Assembly (NCBI GenBank): GCA_951804985.1
Contig: OX638130.1
Coordinates: 78,424,583-78,488,582, forward strand
Origin: Dryomyza anilis
Lineage: Eukaryota > Arthropoda > Insecta > Diptera > Dryomyzidae
Length of the DNA stretch: 64,000 nt
Direction of reading: 5' to 3'
Below, one piece after another: positions 56,247 through 64,000 of the stretch. Position numbers and translations under genes: made by a program. Under the pieces are notes generated by a model. The model was not told the DNA's origin. It worked only from the letters and a program-made list of their open reading frames with translations, and made no database searches. The first letter of the stretch is position 1. Every line of letters begins with the position of its first letter.

Positions 56247-57304
56247 TCGGAAGTCAGGATTATTTCTAAGGCGCTTTCGGCCAGGCCGATTGCGTTCATG
56301 TGTTTTTCACATGCGTTGTGTCCCGTTAGAAGTCCCATCAGTTATCTGCACTCCTTTCTACTTAAGGAAAGTAGAAACGAGGCCGATCTTTTGGTTATCG
56401 TCGGTGTCATGAACTTGGAGAATCTGCATTTAGTCTTATTCAGCCCTCTGCTCTTGTGTGCAGAGGCCACCCAAGAGCTGATGGCGAATTTTCCCGTAGA
56501 TGCAGGTAGTCTGAGCAGAGGTTCTGGTCCAAATGGATTATCCTCAGATCCAGCACGTGCTAGTTCGTCAGACGTTTCATTGCCCGAAACTCCTTTATGG
56601 CCCGGCACCCAAATCAGTATCAGTGTATTGTATTTACCAACACAATTGAGACGTGATCTGCATTGACGTACAATTTTGGATGTGATGATCGGTTTGTTCA
56701 AAAGCATAAGAGCAGCCTGACTATCGCTGCAAACTGATATATCTCTGTTCTACCATCTATTATCCGCAATGTAGTCCATAGCCATAAGTATAGCATAGAC
56801 TTCGGCTTGAAATACCGAGGCATTGTCGCCTAAGGCGAAGTGAAGTCTGCTGTCATCCGGTTCCACAAACACTCCAGCACCAGATCCCTGATCGGTTCGG
56901 GAGCCGTCAGTCAGGCGTTAGCCAGTCTTTAATTTCAGGTTGGCAAACCTCTAAATTTCGTCTTGGTAATATTTATGTTATCTTGGTAATATTTATGTGA
57001 GTCTCTATAGACAGGTGTCTAATGGAGTGTCAAGTGCAATGTCAGAGATATTCCAGGGAACATTAAACGAGAAACCACCTCGTTTTAGTCTCCAGCAGCC
57101 TTTCATCGCTTCGCCTCCGATGAAGATGTCAAGTGGTGGTAGGTTTAAGATTGCATTCAGTGCTGGACCAGGTGTAGTGGGAAAAGCACCCGTAACACCC
57201 AGACACACAGTTCTCTGAATCTTAGCAAGACTAGTTGTCCCGCACTTTCGCGACAGCTTGTTCCACCAGACTACCGATGCATATGATATCATCGGTCTTA
57301 TCAT
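56247..57304 (-). pseudogene. LOA-type LINE RT end and RNase H, inverted segment
   Basis: Minus strand: MIRPMISYASVVWWNKLSRK, RTVCLGVTGAFPTTPGPAL (conserved end of the RT connection), then RNase H pieces. 56900-56720 has the Asp-containing start in broken form. 56707-56342 has TLILIWVPGHKGVSGNETSD, the catalytic HKG-x-x-GNE-x-(A/S)-DELA motif. It ends MNAIGLAESAL near 56270. The whole block is inverted relative to the flanking LINE parts. Confidence 0.85.
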
Positions 57305-57592
57305 TGCCGTGTAAATCCATAAGGTTTTGCTCGGCGATAGTCCTCATGTCTTCCCAAAAATTCCTTTGCATTGCCAGAAGGCATTCAATGCTCGCGAAAT
57401 TTTATTTTCAACACGTTTTGTCCAAAGTAGTTTACTATCTAGAGTTAAGCCCAGATATTTTACTTCGTTAGACAGAGGAATAGTGACACCCTTAAGTACT
57501 GGTAGAAATAATCCTGTCATTATTCTTTTCCTAGTGAAGAGAACAATTCCTGTTCGGTGAGGGTTGACGGAAAGTCCGTTTGCAGTACAGCT
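57262..57592 (-). repeat. 331-bp inverted arm 2 within the LOA LINE
   Basis: Minus-strand translation gives SVNPHRTGIVLFTRKRIMTG and ISRALNAFWQCKGIFGKT. It continues without a break into the RT end at 57304-57005 on the minus strand. Confidence 0.85.
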
Positions 57593-57700
57593 ACAACGAA
57601 GAAACTGGCACCACAGAGCACTATATCTGTGACTGTCCAGCATTTTCTAGAATTAGAAGGCAGATCTTTGGCACAGACGTGATGAGAGAGAATCAGCTTC
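57590..57700 (+). pseudogene. LOA-type LINE ORF2 C-terminus
   Basis: YNEETGTTEHYICDCPAFSR and IRRQIFGTDVM match the conserved C-H-C tail (C-x-C-P-A-F) that follows RNase H in this LINE group. It is on the plus strand, so it belongs after the inverted block. Confidence 0.8.
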
Positions 57701-57720
57701 ATCTTTATTACACAATAGCC

Positions 57721-58796
57721 TTCTTAGATTCACTATTTATAGCCTTCTTAGATACACTATTTATTCTCAGTGTATTTAAATTACATTTGTGCGGGGAATT
57801 TTATAGTCAATTGGGGAATTTTGCTAAGAATATCGAGTATGAGTTGGCATCACTGCTAGGGAGTTACATGAGGCTCATATGCACCTCACAGGTGCATACT
57901 TCTTTTTTCAGCATTCGTGCAAGTTATATGGGGCTCATATGTGCCTCACACATTTTGACCGCACTCGTGAGACTATATTTAGACGCATATGCGTTGCATA
58001 CTTCTGATTTTTTAAATTTTGTACGCACTCGACTATATTATAGCTGAAACACATCCAAGTTCGGCTTGCTTCTGCGGCGCTCTCTGATGAAGCCACAGCC
58101 ATTTGCCAAGATTTTTCTTTCAAATTCAAAAATTTAAATCTTTTTCTAGTTTGTTTATAAAATTTTTCTAAGTCAAAATAAAATCGACGATAATTGTGTC
58201 AAAAAATTCGTTTTTGTTTACGTTTTTAATTTAAATTTGTGTTTCCTAATTTGTTCACCACCGATTTTATAGCTCATAAGAGAGCGCCGCATGTCCATAA
58301 AATAAAAAAATAGATTCAATTCGTGCGGCTCGACGACGCGTCTGGGCGTTTGACATGAAATTCGTACAACTTTCATAGTTTTCTAGAGCCGCATCCGCAT
58401 GCGTCTTTGTTGTGTTTCGGCTGTGTTTCGGAGTAATCTGTAGTTAATTTTGTTCAAGATTCCAAAATTTCATCAAAATCCCACCAAAAAAAGTTATTCA
58501 ACTTAATGCAGACCCACCTACTAACGATTTTAATTGGGCTAAAAAGAAAAAATTGTGTTACGCGACCTCTAAACATTTTTCGATTTGGTCAACATTTTTT
58601 GTGTTACTTTTTTTACGTGGGAAATTCGAAAAAGTCATTTTTTTGAACCACTCTAATGTGCAAGCATAGCTTAATTCAAAAATAAACGAACAGTTTGCTA
58701 AAGTTATGTCTATTCCTTAAGTAGCACATTATATGAATAATCGACAACAAAATATTTCAATAAAAAAAATATCAATATAAAAATTAAATGACATAA
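57721..58796. other. Intronic DNA with a possible MITE
   Basis: A short TTCTTAGAT(T/A)CACTATTTAT duplication occurs at 57720-57765. At 57875-57995 GGCTCATATGYRCCTCACA occurs twice. CTGAAACACATCC (58043) and, inverted, CCGAAACACAGCC near 58435 could be the ends of a roughly 390-bp MITE. No gene recognised. Confidence 0.4.
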
Positions 58797-58798
58797 GC

Positions 58799-59196
58799 GC
58801 TAACTATATTGCGCTTGCGTTAGCTTAAGTAGCCGAACGTAATTGTACGAAAACACATAATTTGAATGTTGATGCCTTTAATGATTTCTTTCAAGTTTCG
58901 TTCACTTATGCACACTTAAGTTAGGAGCGATTTCAATCGCACAGAACGTACGGAAATTTTAAAGTTGATAATAAAATTTAATTATATTAATTTCCTTGAA
59001 AATTGAACTGAATTATGAGCGGAATATTTCTGTTTGCTATGTTTATATTTTTCACAATTAGTATTGATATAAAAATTACAATTTTAAAAGTTTCTAAAGT
59101 TTACAAGCACTTGACAATTTTGGCAGAGCTTAAGTAAACTTTTCGATCAGTTTTGACAATATCTTGAGTTAACTTAAGCGAAATATAGTTAGCCCT
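58799..59196. mobile_element. MITE with GCTAACTATATT ends, 0.4 kb
   Basis: The left end GCGCTAACTATATTGCGCTT and the right end, reverse-complemented, GGGCTAACTATATTTCGCTT are inverted repeats. TTAAGTTAA-type repeats lie just inside each end and in the middle (58910-58925). No coding capacity; the target duplication is unclear. Confidence 0.6.
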
Positions 59197-59348
59197 ATAT
59201 TTTCCGCACGGAATCTGAATAGTTAACGAAACTTGACGAAACGCTCTCATATTTATATTATGGGTTGCTACGTAAAATATGTTCTTCTGTTGGCATATGC
59301 GTATTATGGTTGGGACTTTAATTCGAAATCTACTAGACTTTGTAATAC

Positions 59349-59525
59349 CGGTGTAACGTAAACAATTCCACTAAGAAATCCAAAAATTGTCGTCGCTAGT
59401 GCCACCTTCCATGCCGTCATCCACTTGTATTCATCACATAATATGACGACCAATGTGTTCGCTTGTGCCACCAAAGTACCAATTCCCAATACAAACAGCA
59501 TAAAGAAAAACAATACCGCGAAGAC
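59349..59525 (-). CDS. SLC6 transporter exon: TM8 and TM9
   Basis: This is the first exon in the window of a sodium-coupled neurotransmitter-symporter-family protein, resembling insect nutrient amino acid transporters of the plasma membrane. After an acceptor (aacag) at 59526 it reads VFAVLFFFMLFVLGIGTLVA (TM8), then TAWKVALATTIFGFLSG (TM9), ending IVYVTP before a GT donor at 59348. It is 59 codons, phase 0 at both ends. The next exon is 29.5 kb away at 29814. Upstream exons (TM1-7) are not in the window. Which SLC6 paralogue it is cannot be told. Confidence 0.85.
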
Positions 59526-59637
59526 CTGTTAATGATAACAATATAAGAAATAAAATGTGAGTATGTAACTAGTGTTCAAAATAATCATAGATTTCTATCA
59601 TTTTGCTCGTAAAAAACGACGAAACGATCAAATGTCA

Positions 59638-60312
59638 ATGAAAACCAGTTGGGAAGATTAGATCACATGGGAAATTTTAAAGTGGGAGAATTATGATTAT
59701 AGTCGGTCTAAGCCGACTATAAATACCCTACACATATGTGATAATGTGTGTGGTTACCATTCAAAGTGGTACATAGGTCACCAGGTTATACAAATCTTGA
59801 AAATAACTACAAACTTGCAATCGCTGAAGAATTTCCATTCATTTGATATTCATATGTACAAATAGGTAGGTGTACCGAATTTTATTTTTTTTTTGTTTGG
59901 GAACCACAAGTGGGTTCGCGGGAAAACATCATGTTTATGTATTTGAGCATGAAGTCAATGTATATTTGATTAAAAAAGTTCACTTATGCCCGTACAAAGT
60001 AAAATTGATCTGTAGATGTAAATTTGATATGAGGTATTTGAATATAAGTGGTCGGATCACAGGTCACAATGGACCGATCACGCACATACAGCGCAGTTAT
60101 ATAAGTATTTTAAATTAGAAGTTTCATTGATCTAACTTTTCAATTTTTTAAGTAGTAAGTATTTCAACAGACAGACGGACATCGCTAAATCGATTCAGGA
60201 GGTCATGCTGATCAAGAATATATATACTTTTCCATACTGTAAATGCTTCCTTCTGAGTGTTACAAACGGCGTACATAACTGAATATACCCTTTCACTCTT
60301 AGTGTAGGGTAT
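59638..60312 (+). mobile_element. DINE-1/mini-me-like element, copy 3
   Basis: Same order as copy 1. It has the hairpin around tatagtcggtctaagccgac (59698-59717), a short cagacagacggac remnant of the microsatellite (about 60169-60181), and the tgctgatcaagaatatatat core (60207-60226). It begins just upstream (5' in the gene sense) of the SLC6 TM8-9 exon. Confidence 0.75.
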
Positions 60313-60418
60313 AAAAAACAATCATATTTTGCTCGTAAATAACGATGGCTCGTATTTTTCGAGTGTTTATATCGTAAAAAAAGATTGTCAAAATTTATTA
60401 TTATGTTTCTAAACAATA

Positions 60419-61710
60419 AGGACTGCGTCGAATAAAATTGTCCGCTACAAAAATGAAAAAATCTAGAAATCTAGTAATCGAATTTTTATAGAATAAAATA
60501 TTTTATTTTGCAAATTATTTTTAGATTTAAAAAAAAAATATATAAAACCAGAAATTAATATTTTTTAATAAAAAGTTTTAATTTTTCCGGAACCCCTTCC
60601 ATTAATGTTGTAATGGTAGTGTCCGACACCCTCACAGCTGCTGAAGACCACTTTATTTTAAAGTCTTGAAGGTGTTTGGCCACTTTTTTCGTTGTCTTCA
60701 TCTCCCTTTTTACTAAAGCCCAGTATCTCTCAATCGGCCTGAGTTCTGGACAGTTTGGTGGATTGGCTTCTCTAGGCACCAAAATCACTGCATTTTGTTG
60801 GATCCACTCTAAGGCCGTTTTGCTGTTGTGACATGAAGCGAGGTCAGGCCAAAAAAATGTGGACACTTCATGTTGGCGTAAAAATGGAAGCAATCTCTTT
60901 TGCAAGCATTCCTTCACATATATTTCGCTATTAATTGTACCCGATGTCACGAATGAGCTGCTCCTTTTTCCACAACTGCAAATTGCCTGCCAAACAAGGA
61001 ATTTCTTTGGGAATTTTTTCATTTTTTTTTATTTGAATTTTTCAGCGACATTTCCTCGAGAATCGGCTGTATAAAATTCCTGCCCAGGTAGCTGAGAAAA
61101 GTCCGCTAAAACATAAGTTTCTTCGTCCATTATGCATCAATCGAATTTTTTAAAAAAAATATTGGTTCAGCTCGTTGTTTTGCGGTTTTATTCTTGACGG
61201 CATTTCTATCCGGAACTTCTTGGACCTTGTACGTCTTCAGCCCAGCTTCTTTCTTAGTCCTGCGCACGAAAGATTCTGAGCAATCCGCCTTTCTCGCCAA
61301 TTTCCTTCCGGATATGCTTGGATCTTTCTTTAAAATATTCACAACCTTCTTCGACTTTTCACGATCATGTGGGCCTTTTTTTTACCAGAACCTTTCTTCC
61401 GATCAATACTCAGGTCTTCCTTCAATCGGTTGATAACGCGAGAAATGGTCCTAGGGTTAGCCCCTACCTCCTTGGCAATTTTTTTAAAAGACCAACTAGG
61501 TTGTTTTTGAAAAATTGTAATTATATTTTCTCGCACTTCCACTTCGTTTGCCATTTTCGCGTTAAATAAATTTTGTATTGACTATAACTGACACAAATTA
61601 TTTTCTGCCATTTAATTCAGAGCTACTATGATCAATTTTTTTTAATTTGAATCTTGCAATAGCACATTATGGGAAGATATGTAACGGACAATTTTATTCG
61701 ACACAGTCCT
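60419..61710 (-). mobile_element. Tc1/mariner-type transposon, DD37E group, 1.29 kb, TSD TA
   Basis: The ends AGGACTGCGTCGAATAAAAT and, inverted, AGGACTGTGTCGAATAAAAT continue as TTGTCCGYTACA, giving about 31 bp of TIR with two mismatches. TA flanks both ends (60417-60418 and 61711-61712). A single transposase gene on the minus strand is broken into three frames. Confidence 0.92.
60555..61554 (-). pseudogene. DD37E mariner transposase, frameshifted
   Basis: The start MANEVEVRENIITIFQ (61554) is followed by the helix-turn-helix (WSFKKIAKEVGANPRTISRV), then a second helix-turn-helix in another frame at 61342 (SISGRKLARKADCSESFVRR). The first catalytic Asp is in MDEETYVLADFS near 61130. The second is in FFWPDLASCHNSK and the Glu in NPPNCPELRPIERYW, with 37 residues between Asp and Glu. 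Frame changes near 61400 and 61160 and a stop near 61026 disable it. It would excise and insert the element at TA sites. Confidence 0.9.
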
Positions 61711-61712
61711 TA

Positions 61713-63079
61713 CTTCATTTAAAAAAACGCAAGAAATGCTCAATATATTTACCAATATTAAATGATTTGTTTTGCTGTAATTAAAAAGTAAGTAAATGCA
61801 TTCGAGAGCTTATATAAAAATTAATGCATTTACTTAATTTTTTTTGTATCGTTAAAAAAGTAGTAGAGTTAAAAATAATTATCATTTACGATTAAAATTT
61901 AATCGTAAAAAATATTAAAACCGAGTTCGTTTACGAACAAATAAGATCGTTTATAACGATCGTATTTAACGATCATAAACTATCGAAAATGTTCATATAT
62001 GAGTGTTTTTAGCTCGTTTATGATACCTCGTTACGATGGAAAAATTAAGAACGAAACTGTATGCGTTATCGAATCATTTACGATACTCGTATACGATTAT
62101 TTTATTCATTATTTAAGAATATTTCATATCATTTACGTTATCGTTTATGATAGTTTTGCCGACTGGGTAGTAACCTCCTACTTTAATTTACTTTTTCTTT
62201 CGTTGTTGTTATTAATTTTGGGTAATGTGTCGCTTTTTTAATATAAACAAACACATTCAAAACCACAAGCTAAATTTAGGCGCTCACCCCCAAACCAGAC
62301 AAAATTTAACTGCGTTTGCAGTTCGATCCCCATTCATTAAATCTGTACACCAACAAAAGTGTCGAAGTTTTAAAACTTTTGTTACGCTCTGATAGTTGGT
62401 GTGATGAAGTTAGTACGAATTATGGAAGTTATAGTCGGTCTAAGTCGACTATAAATACCCTACATATATCCACGCCCCACGTTGGGAAAAAAATCGACAA
62501 AAAGGCGCGCATAGCTCTCATAAAGTAACTTACTTTTCCTTACTTTTTCTTTGTTTTCATATTATAGATAAGTTGAGAGATAAAACCTCGTTTTTTTATG
62601 TAAATAACTTTTATCATTTCAATTCAATGTCCTTCCAAAGAAAAGTGTTATTTAAGAAAAAATTCATATATTTAAAGCAACGAATTAGGTGTTGTACAAA
62701 AATGTGTATACACAATCTATTTCTAATTAATCTGAAACCGAATTTATACCACGTATAAAGAATATCCATATCTATAATAGTACACTCTCAGAAAATAATA
62801 GTTAAAATTTAACAATAACGATTGTTGTTTATATAACAATCAAAATTGTTAATTGTTTTCATACAATTGTTAAAGTTATTGTCCGACTGTTATCTTAAAT
62901 TGAATTGTTAGTTTCAACAATCCAATTCTTAAAAATTGTATGTTCGAAATAATTACTTTAAAAACATTTCCCAAGTAACACATTTCAAAACATAGATCTG
63001 TTGATTAACATGTAACGAATATGTATCGATACGTAGAATTGAATCGGTTCTTCGCTAAAAATGGAATTCTACACGGATA
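61713..63079. other. Intronic DNA with palindromic low-complexity stretches
   Basis: Bases 61783-61835 form a hairpin (AAGTAAATGCATT / AATGCATTTACTT). Bases 61920-62160 are dense in ACGAT/ATCGT motifs. A DINE-like hairpin fragment (tatagtcggtctaagtcgac) lies at 62431-62450, followed by ataaataccctacatata. Bases 62785-62945 are rich in AACAATT/AATTGTT. No gene recognised. Confidence 0.45.
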
Positions 63080-64000
63080 GAAAAGATTTGTTTGAATATA
63101 TTTGAATGTTTTTAAAAATTATACGAAATCACCATACATGTATTACGAATGAAGATGTTAATAACATATTACTATGTGTAAACATTTTATATATTCCCCA
63201 GCAGAATCTGTCCAACTTTTCATAAATATGTTACAATACAAACTTAAAATTTTAATTGTATTTGAATGTACTATTATACGAAATTTACACTTGGTGACCG
63301 CCGTTTTCTGCATGCGTGTGTTTTGATGTTTGTTGAGAAAACGTATTCGTATCGGTAATACGATGTCATTTGTAAATTTAAAAAATATACAATAAAAAAT
63401 TACAAATAATAACAAGTAATATCATTTAATAGTGTATATAATTTAATTGTTCCTGAAAGTTTTTCTAAAATTATTGTGAAAAGCCGACACGGATATTTCA
63501 TCAAAAAAAAAAAACACAACTAAAAAATCAGTGCTTCTATTTACAAACAGAATTCGGCATGGTTTTTTACAACATGAATTTTAATAAAAATTAATAAAAA
63601 AAAACAATATTTTAATATTATTTTATTTTCACGATTCCTTTCCAAAAATATTTAGATATGTTTTTATGCAACTACTACTTTTTGAATTGGAACAACTGAT
63701 ATGTTTCTCTGGAAATATATTTATATTCAGGTCGTTCCAAATCATGTTATATTTTAAACATATTTATGTATCAGTTCAAATATTTATTATGTTTGGATGT
63801 AGAAATTATTATGTTTCTATTAGAACATAGACCATTTTAAGGGGAAACAACTAAATGTTTCCGTGATATCATAATGTAAATCAGAGCTCATTACAACACT
63901 GTTCAAGTCTCAAGACAACCCTGTTTACAAATGATTTATCAGGCAATTATATATTATGTTTACATAAAATTCCAAACATAATTAATGCCTGCAAAATTAT
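63080..64000 (-). repeat. Unclassified interspersed repeat, copy 2, cut by the window end
   Basis: Reverse complement of 4648-5872. Similarity begins at CACGGATAG (about 63074) and runs to the last base of the window, which corresponds to position 4648. It is shorter than copy 1 because the internal 126-bp duplication is absent and the middle has diverged. Confidence 0.8.

Larger units (their letters stand above)
54420..57720 (+). mobile_element. LOA-type LINE with internal inversion
   Basis: Order: endonuclease end and linker (+, 54430-54960), RT (+, 55191-55915), a 331-bp thumb segment (+, 55916-56246), then RT-end plus RNase H on the minus strand (57592 back to 56247), then the ORF2 C-terminus again on the plus strand (57590-57700). 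The 331-bp arm at 55916-56246 is repeated inverted at 57262-57592. The 5' end (ORF1 and most of the endonuclease) is missing. Confidence 0.8.
29815..59348 (-). other. 29.5-kb SLC6 intron filled with transposons
   Basis: It is bounded by a GT donor (59347-59348) and an AG acceptor (29815-29816), in frame across the join. Neighbouring introns of the gene are only about 50-60 bp (29663-29714, 29429-29485 and 29274-29333). The intron contains a Ric1-like fragment, an Osvaldo-like element, hAT and Tc1-like elements, a DINE-like copy and a rearranged LINE. Bases 29850-30600 hold no recognised element; a small open frame at 30320-30574 is unrecognised. Confidence 0.8.

Noticed and set aside
54420..57720. 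Twin-priming explanation for the inverted LINE segment
   Set aside because: Twin priming inverts the 5' part only and gives a head-to-head junction. Here an internal block is inverted, plus-strand sequence follows it, and 331-bp arms flank it.

Overview
The window looks like intronic and intergenic DNA of a higher fly (Diptera, Brachycera; calyptrate or tephritid-like). It is AT-rich and packed with nested transposons. It carries short interspersed elements with GTCY microsatellites of the DINE-1/mini-me type known from flies. The only intact host gene uses insect-style short exons with GT-AG introns. Nothing bacterial, no tRNA or rRNA gene and no CRISPR array was seen.

Host gene. The minus strand carries the 3' half of an SLC6 transporter, closest in character to insect sodium-dependent nutrient amino acid transporters. 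Five exons (59349-59525, 29715-29814, 29486-29662, 29334-29428, 29100-29273) join in frame with consistent splice sites and encode TM8 to TM12 and the cytoplasmic tail. The first two are separated by a 29.5-kb intron. Bases 59526-64000 are presumably the next upstream intron.

Layout. (1) 1-7.5 kb: a minus-strand LINE, a gypsy 3' remnant with its LTR (2983-3528), and a hAT-like transposase pseudogene (3722-6800) broken by a 1.2-kb unclassified repeat and a DINE-like element. (2) 7.5-23 kb: a LINE reverse-transcriptase fragment split by a 15-kb insertion with long terminal inverted repeats (7808-22797). That insertion holds at least four further elements: a 2.96-kb TIR element, MITEs, a Harbinger transposon and a CR1-like LINE. 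(3) 23048-28044: a nearly complete gypsy retrotransposon with about 99% identical LTRs and a 4-bp target duplication, yet with several coding lesions. (4) 28-30 kb: the last four SLC6 exons. (5) Giant intron, 30-59 kb: a Ric1-like gene fragment split by an Osvaldo-like gypsy element (30807-38193) whose LTRs carry a variable minisatellite; a hAT element with an 8-bp target duplication (40133-42960); a 9.7-kb-spaced inverted repeat; Tc1-like and hAT MITEs nested in an LTR fragment; and a LOA-type LINE with an internal inversion (54420-57720). (6) 59.3-64 kb: the SLC6 TM8-9 exon, a DINE-like copy, a DD37E Tc1/mariner element (60419-61710), and an inverted second copy of the unclassified repeat of 4.6-5.9 kb.

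The elements do not form a pathway. Their nesting gives a relative chronology. Most are defective; the 23-kb gypsy element is the youngest by LTR identity. The least familiar objects are the 15-kb long-TIR insertion, the variable-LTR minisatellite, the Ric1-like fragment inside another gene's intron, and the 331-bp inverted arms inside the LOA LINE.
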